Origin: an uncultured bacterium
Lineage (GTDB): Bacteria > Bacillota > Clostridia > Lachnospirales > Lachnospiraceae
Assembly (NCBI GenBank): GCA_905216215.1
Contig: CAJMSZ010000019.1
Location: 1 to 36,469, forward strand
Length of the DNA: 36,469 nucleotides
Direction of reading: 5' to 3'
Both the position numbers and the translations under genes were made by a program. The notes under the pieces were generated by a model. That model was not told where the DNA came from. It worked only from the letters and a program-made list of their open reading frames with translations, and did not search any database. Every line of letters starts with the position of its first letter. The first letter of the stretch is position 1. This document shows positions 33,174-36,469 of this stretch, one piece after another.

Positions 33174-34085
33174 ATGGATGATCAAAACTGCGAATTATTA
33201 TTTGAGTATCTTAGAAGTATTTTATACGATTCCGAGATTCATACGTTGGATATAGAAGTCTTGGATGATCCGTTTAAAAAGCTTGGAATGGGCCTTCAGT
33301 ATCTGGAACAGGCTGTGAAGGAAATAAAGGCCTACACGGCAGCTTTGGCTGCAGGTAATTTATCATGTCCCTGTCCGGGACGTGAAAATTTCCTGTGTGA
33401 GAATTTAAAGAGTCTGCATGCAAATCTGAATCATCTAACCTTGCAGGCAAAGCTGGTGGCAGGGGGAGATTATTCGCAGAAGGTTTCTTATATGGGAGAA
33501 TTTTCTGAGGCATTTAACACGATGATAAGACAGCTTTGTGAGCGGGATGAACTGTTAAAGCTGGAAACGGAGCGGGCAAAGAAGAAAGCAGACAGTCTTG
33601 AAGACCATGCCTATACGGACATGCTTACCTATATCGGCAATCGTTACTACTTCGAAGAAAAAACCAGTGCGTTATTAAAGGAACATTGCCCCTTTACATT
33701 ATGCTATGTGGATTTGGACCATTTAAAGTATATCAATGATAAATTTGGCCATATGGAGGGGGATAAGTATCTGAAAGACTTTGTGCATGTCGTGAAGCAG
33801 AGAATTCGAAGTGATGATATTTTTGCCAGAATGGGTGGAGATGAATTTTGCATTGTATTTCTGAAATGTGAAAAGAGTATTGTACAGGAGAAGATAGAAC
33901 AAATTCTTATTGAATTTGAAAATACAGCTCATCAGGAGTATTTTGCAAGCTTCAGCTACGGAATTATCGAAGCGAAAGATGGCGAAAAAGAATGGACCAT
34001 CGGTGAAATGTTAGAAGCTGCGGACAAAGCTATGTACGAGCAGAAGCGCATCCATAAGCAGAAATATAAAAATGAGCTGGAGTGA
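33174..34085 (+). CDS. Diguanylate cyclase (HAMP-like linker plus GGDEF)
   Basis: 303 residues, no membrane segment. The first 60 residues are unassigned; about 60-125 resembles a HAMP-like helical linker (AALAAGNLSCPCPG, then LVAGGDYSQKVSYMGEFSEAFN). A coiled coil leads to GGDEF (about 145-300) with YTDMLTYIGNRYYF, YVDLDHLKYINDKFGH and an intact GGDEF at 221-225. RSDD sits exactly five residues before it, the RxxD inhibitory site for cyclic di-GMP feedback. The CPCP cysteines in the HAMP-like part are unusual. The start is ATG 33174; GGGGTGG is 13 bp upstream, farther than usual. Probably controlled by the V4R protein encoded just before it. Confidence 0.9.
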   Translation: MDDQNCELLFEYLRSILYDSEIHTLDIEVLDDPFKKLGMGLQYLEQAVKEIKAYTAALAAGNLSCPCPGRENFLCENLKSLHANLNHLTLQAKLVAGGDYSQKVSYMGEFSEAFNTMIRQLCERDELLKLETERAKKKADSLEDHAYTDMLTYIGNRYYFEEKTSALLKEHCPFTLCYVDLDHLKYINDKFGHMEGDKYLKDFVHVVKQRIRSDDIFARMGGDEFCIVFLKCEKSIVQEKIEQILIEFENTAHQEYFASFSYGIIEAKDGEKEWTIGEMLEAADKAMYEQKRIHKQKYKNELE

Positions 34086-34091
34086 GGCAAG

Positions 34092-34120
34092 AAGGATATC
34101 TGGAAAGGATATCCTTTTTT
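34092..34120 (+). terminator. Intrinsic terminator after the GGDEF gene
   Basis: AAGGATATC (34092-34100) and GATATCCTT (34108-34116) form a perfect stem around 7 bases, followed by T. Confidence 0.88.
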
Positions 34121-34141
34121 GTACGTAAAATGATGTTCATT

Positions 34142-34184
34142 TGTTGAATATTCAACATAAATTTTACAAAATATTTTTTATAAT
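34142..34184 (+). promoter_or_regulatory. hcp promoter with 16-bp palindrome (Crp/Fnr-type activator site)
   Basis: A perfect TATAAT (34179-34184) has no usable -35. TGTTGAAT-ATTCAACA (34142-34157) is a perfect palindrome centred 41.5 bp before the predicted start (about 34191), the class II position of Crp/Fnr-family activators. hcp genes in clostridia are often controlled by the Crp/Fnr-type regulator HcpR. Confidence 0.7.
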
Positions 34185-34234
34185 GCAGGTGAAAAGAAGA
34201 AAATTTAGAAATATATGATGAGGAGGAACAGAAA

Positions 34235-35830
34235 ATGAATCAAAAAATGTTTTGTTTTCAATGTGAACAGACCGCAGGTTGTGCAGGATGTATGGGAGCA
34301 GCAGGGGTCTGTGGAAAGAAGGCGGATACCGCAAAGCTTCAGGATAAGCTGACCGGTGCGCTTATTGGAATTGCCAGAGCCTGTGATGGTAACGAGCATT
34401 TGATTTCCGAAGCTACCGATAAGTTAATCCTGGAAGGACTGTTTACAGCAGTTACCAATGTCAATTTTGATAACGTGACGATTCAGAAGCTGATAGAACG
34501 TATAGAAGAAGAAAAAAGAAACTGTATTCCGATGTGCTATGAATGTGAGTCCCGGTGTGGGAAAAATGATGCTTATGACATGGAGTTACTGTGGAATGCC
34601 CCGGAGGATATCCGTTCATTGAAATCTTTGATCTTGTTTGGAATCCGTGGAATGGCAGCCTATGCTTACCATGCTGCGGTACTTGGATATACGGATCAGG
34701 AAGTCAACCGATTCTTCTATAAGGCACTTTTTGCTATCGGAATGGACTGGGGGATGGAAGAACTTTTGCCAATTGTCATGGAAGTCGGAGAAAAGAATTT
34801 AAAGTGCATGGCACTTCTTGATAAGGCAAATACAGAGACATATGGACATCCAAGTCCGGTAGAAGTTCCGCTTATGGTAGAAAAAGGAGCATTTATTGTT
34901 ATAACAGGACATGACCTTTATGATCTAAAGCAGCTTTTGGAGCAGACAGAAGGAAAAGGAATCAATGTGTATACACATGGGGAAATGCTCCCTGCCCATG
35001 CATATCCGGAACTGAAGAAATACAAACATCTGAAAGGCAATTTCGGAACAGCATGGCAGAACCAGCAGAAGGAATTCGCAAATCTGCCTGCCCCAATCTT
35101 ATTTACTACGAATTGCCTGATGCCGCCTAAGGAGAGCTACGCAGACCGTGTATTTACAACGGAAATGGTAGAGTTCCCGGAAATGGTGCATATCGGGGAA
35201 TCCAAAGATTTCACACCTGTGATTGAAAAAGCATTGGAACTTGGCGGTTTTGCCGAAGATACACAGTTTACCGGAATCAATGGTGGAACCAAGGTGATGA
35301 CAGGATTTGCACACAATGCAGTACTTTCGGTGGCAGATAAGGTTGTGGAGGCTGTAAAACAAGGCGAGATCAAGCATTTCTTCCTTGTTGGCGGATGTGA
35401 CGGAGCAAGAGCTGGAAGAAATTATTATACAGAATTTGTAAAACAGGCACCGGCAGATAGTGTGATTCTTACCCTTGCCTGTGGGAAATACCGGTTTAAT
35501 GATATGGACCTTGGAACTGTGGCAGGACTTCCGAGGCTGATGGATATGGGACAGTGTAATGACGCTTACAGCGCAATCCAGGTTGCGGTAGCACTGGCAA
35601 ATGCATTTGAATGTGGTGTGAACGATTTGCCACTTTCCATGGTATTATCATGGTATGAACAGAAGGCAGTCTGCATTTTGCTCACACTGTTGCATCTGGG
35701 TATCCGTAATATATTACTTGGGCCAACACTTCCGGCATTTATTTCGCCTAATGTCCTCAAGTATCTGGTGGACAATTATAATATCGGACCGATTACAACT
35801 CCGGAGGAAGATTTAAAAAAATTATTGTAA
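34235..35830 (+). CDS. hcp: Hybrid-cluster protein (hydroxylamine reductase / NO reductase)
   Basis: 531 residues, normal for Hcp. The N-terminus FCFQCEQTAGCAGCMG then AGVC holds the Cys ligands of the 4Fe-4S cluster. The hybrid-cluster ligands lie in CYECESRCG, TNCLMPP, VGGCDGARAGRNYY and LACGKYRFN, followed by LPRLMDMGQCNDAYS. The protein reduces hydroxylamine in vitro and is thought to detoxify NO in vivo in anaerobes. AGGAGG precedes ATG 34235. No hcr-like reductase is adjacent, so electrons probably come from another ferredoxin or rubredoxin. The palindrome in its promoter suggests induction by a nitrosative-stress activator. Confidence 0.96.
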   Translation: MNQKMFCFQCEQTAGCAGCMGAAGVCGKKADTAKLQDKLTGALIGIARACDGNEHLISEATDKLILEGLFTAVTNVNFDNVTIQKLIERIEEEKRNCIPMCYECESRCGKNDAYDMELLWNAPEDIRSLKSLILFGIRGMAAYAYHAAVLGYTDQEVNRFFYKALFAIGMDWGMEELLPIVMEVGEKNLKCMALLDKANTETYGHPSPVEVPLMVEKGAFIVITGHDLYDLKQLLEQTEGKGINVYTHGEMLPAHAYPELKKYKHLKGNFGTAWQNQQKEFANLPAPILFTTNCLMPPKESYADRVFTTEMVEFPEMVHIGESKDFTPVIEKALELGGFAEDTQFTGINGGTKVMTGFAHNAVLSVADKVVEAVKQGEIKHFFLVGGCDGARAGRNYYTEFVKQAPADSVILTLACGKYRFNDMDLGTVAGLPRLMDMGQCNDAYSAIQVAVALANAFECGVNDLPLSMVLSWYEQKAVCILLTLLHLGIRNILLGPTLPAFISPNVLKYLVDNYNIGPITTPEEDLKKLL

Positions 35831-35832
35831 CT

Positions 35833-36006
35833 GTTCAGAGCAAAGGCGGTGACAATCCCAGCTTCTACGGAGTAGGAGCAGCTATCCGAAGTGACCTTAC
35901 CGGAAACGGCGCTGTAACTTCATATTCGACAAAGGGAGATGTGTCAGGCGCTTCAGAGAGCTCAGAATGGTCTGACTATGAAGCGGAAAACCATCTCAGA
36001 TTAGCT
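35833..36006 (+). pseudogene. Coding-like remnant after hcp, family not recognised
   Basis: In the frame one base ahead of hcp, codons from 35833 read VQSKGGDNPSFYGVG, then IRSDLTGNGAVTSYST and SEWSDYEAENHLRLAKK without a stop until 36118. There is no start codon or ribosome site. The peptide looks like the tail of a secreted or surface protein. It runs straight into the terminator at 36007, which was probably the terminator of that lost gene. I cannot name the family. Confidence 0.4.
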
Positions 36007-36031
36007 AAAAAAGGTCCAGTGGACCTTTTTT
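36007..36031 (+). terminator. Perfect intrinsic terminator
   Basis: AAAAAAGGTCC and GGACCTTTTTT form a perfect 11-bp stem with a 3-base loop. It is the first terminator after hcp, 177 bp from its stop, and symmetric enough to work in both directions. Confidence 0.9.
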
Positions 36032-36082
36032 GTTTAACAGGAAATTCTGATTGCAATGGTAGAGTTCTTTGTGTTAAGGTAA

Positions 36083-36205
36083 AGAAAAGTATGTACGCTG
36101 AACCCTGGACCGTGGAGTGACCATTCACAAAACGTAGCTTTGGCTGCCGAGTGTATTACCGGCAGATGCGAAGGATTGAATAAAGAAAAAATGGAAGGAT
36201 TGTAG
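36083..36205 (+). pseudogene. Fragment of an HD-domain phosphohydrolase
   Basis: The frame reads LNPGPWSDHSQNVALAAEC, then ITGRCEGLNKEKMEGL and a stop (36203-36205). This matches the start of bacterial HD-domain hydrolases (NPGPW--HS--VA-AA--IA, normally continuing to GLLHDIGRR). The HD dyad itself is missing, as is a start codon, so only a remnant of about 35 residues remains, directly before the S66 peptidase gene. Confidence 0.6.
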
Positions 36206-36207
36206 TT

Positions 36208-36469
36208 ATGCAATATGCAAGAAAATTAAGAAAAGGTGACAAAGTAGCAATTGTAAGTTTGTCGAGTGGAATGCTTGGTGAAGAATTCTGCAGTCATAAT
36301 ATTGAAATTGGCGTAAAGAGGTTAAAAGAATATGGTTTGGATCCGGTATTTATGCCTAATACTTTGAAGGGGATTGAATATTTGCAAGCTCACCCGCAAG
36401 CAAGGGCGAAAGATCTAAAAGATGCATTTCTGGATAATTCTATTGCAGGGATTATTTGTGCAATTGGTG
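36208..36469 (+). CDS. S66 family peptidase (LD-carboxypeptidase / MccF-like), N-terminal part
   Basis: 87 codons before the window ends. The sequence RKLRKGDKVAIVSLSSGML, then GVKRLKEYGLDPVFMP and AFLDNSIAGIICAIGG, is the N-terminal half of S66 peptidases, which cut LD-linked murein tetrapeptides or inactivate microcin C-like and related compounds. The NSIAGIICAIGG strand leads to the nucleophile region, which lies beyond the window, so the catalytic Ser-Glu-His cannot be checked. AAGGA is 9 bp before ATG 36208. It follows the HD-domain remnant by 2 bp. Confidence 0.85.
   Translation, partial: MQYARKLRKGDKVAIVSLSSGMLGEEFCSHNIEIGVKRLKEYGLDPVFMPNTLKGIEYLQAHPQARAKDLKDAFLDNSIAGIICAIG

Noticed and set aside
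36083..36180. Possible riboswitch before the S66 peptidase gene
   Set aside because: The GC-rich stretch is explained by an HD-domain reading frame, and no known riboswitch consensus could be matched.

Overview
The window is about 36.5 kb of a moderately AT-rich, strictly anaerobic Firmicute, most likely a gut Lachnospiraceae (Blautia/Mediterraneibacter/Dorea type). This rests on family content: hybrid histidine kinases with a TYEWC-type GAF domain, a BspA-like LRR surface protein, DUF6110, a PotC-PotD fusion, hybrid-cluster protein, SirTM with its macrodomain, and many clean sigma-A promoters and intrinsic terminators. Nearly all genes are on the + strand. No CRISPR array, tRNA, rRNA, insertion sequence or prophage was seen.

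Left part (1-15.6 kb): the tail of a sensor kinase, a GAF/PAS hybrid kinase, an orphan type IV pilin-like gene, then one long probable operon. That operon holds a membrane hybrid kinase, a 1439-residue secreted LRR protein, a MoxR ATPase, a DUF58 protein, a membrane transglutaminase-like protein and a MobA-like/ModE-like fusion, ending at a strong terminator at 15593. The kinase, LRR and MoxR genes are separated by 3 bp or overlap by 4 bp. This suggests a signalling and surface-assembly module. The transglutaminase-like domain has Asp where the catalytic Cys is expected.

Middle (15.6-18.6 kb): an Rrf2 regulator faces the same way as a zinc-macrodomain/SirTM pair. The two promoters carry three copies of one 21-bp operator (TTGTAAT-N7-ATTACAA type), two of them on the -35 elements, so the regulator probably controls itself and the reversible ADP-ribosylation pair. 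The lipoate genes (GcvH-L, LplA) usually linked to SirTM are absent from the window. A decayed nucleoside-hydrolase gene follows.

18.6-24.6 kb: a metal-linked block with a small HMA protein, an ABC ATPase, a FtsX/MacB-type permease, a DUF6110 protein and a P1B-type ATPase whose membrane motif is Ser-Cys-Ala. A DtxR/IdeR-like 19-bp box overlaps the predicted start of transcription.

24.7-29.7 kb: a polyamine uptake operon with an XRE-cupin regulator, PotA (two repeats inserted in its TOBE region), PotB and a PotC-PotD fusion. 29.7-34.1 kb: a GAF-GGDEF diguanylate cyclase, serine acetyltransferase (EpsC type), the MntP manganese exporter, and a V4R sensor gene next to a second GGDEF gene. 34.1-36.5 kb: hybrid-cluster protein with a 16-bp palindrome at about -41.5, two gene remnants (one an HD-domain fragment), and the start of an S66 peptidase that runs off the window.
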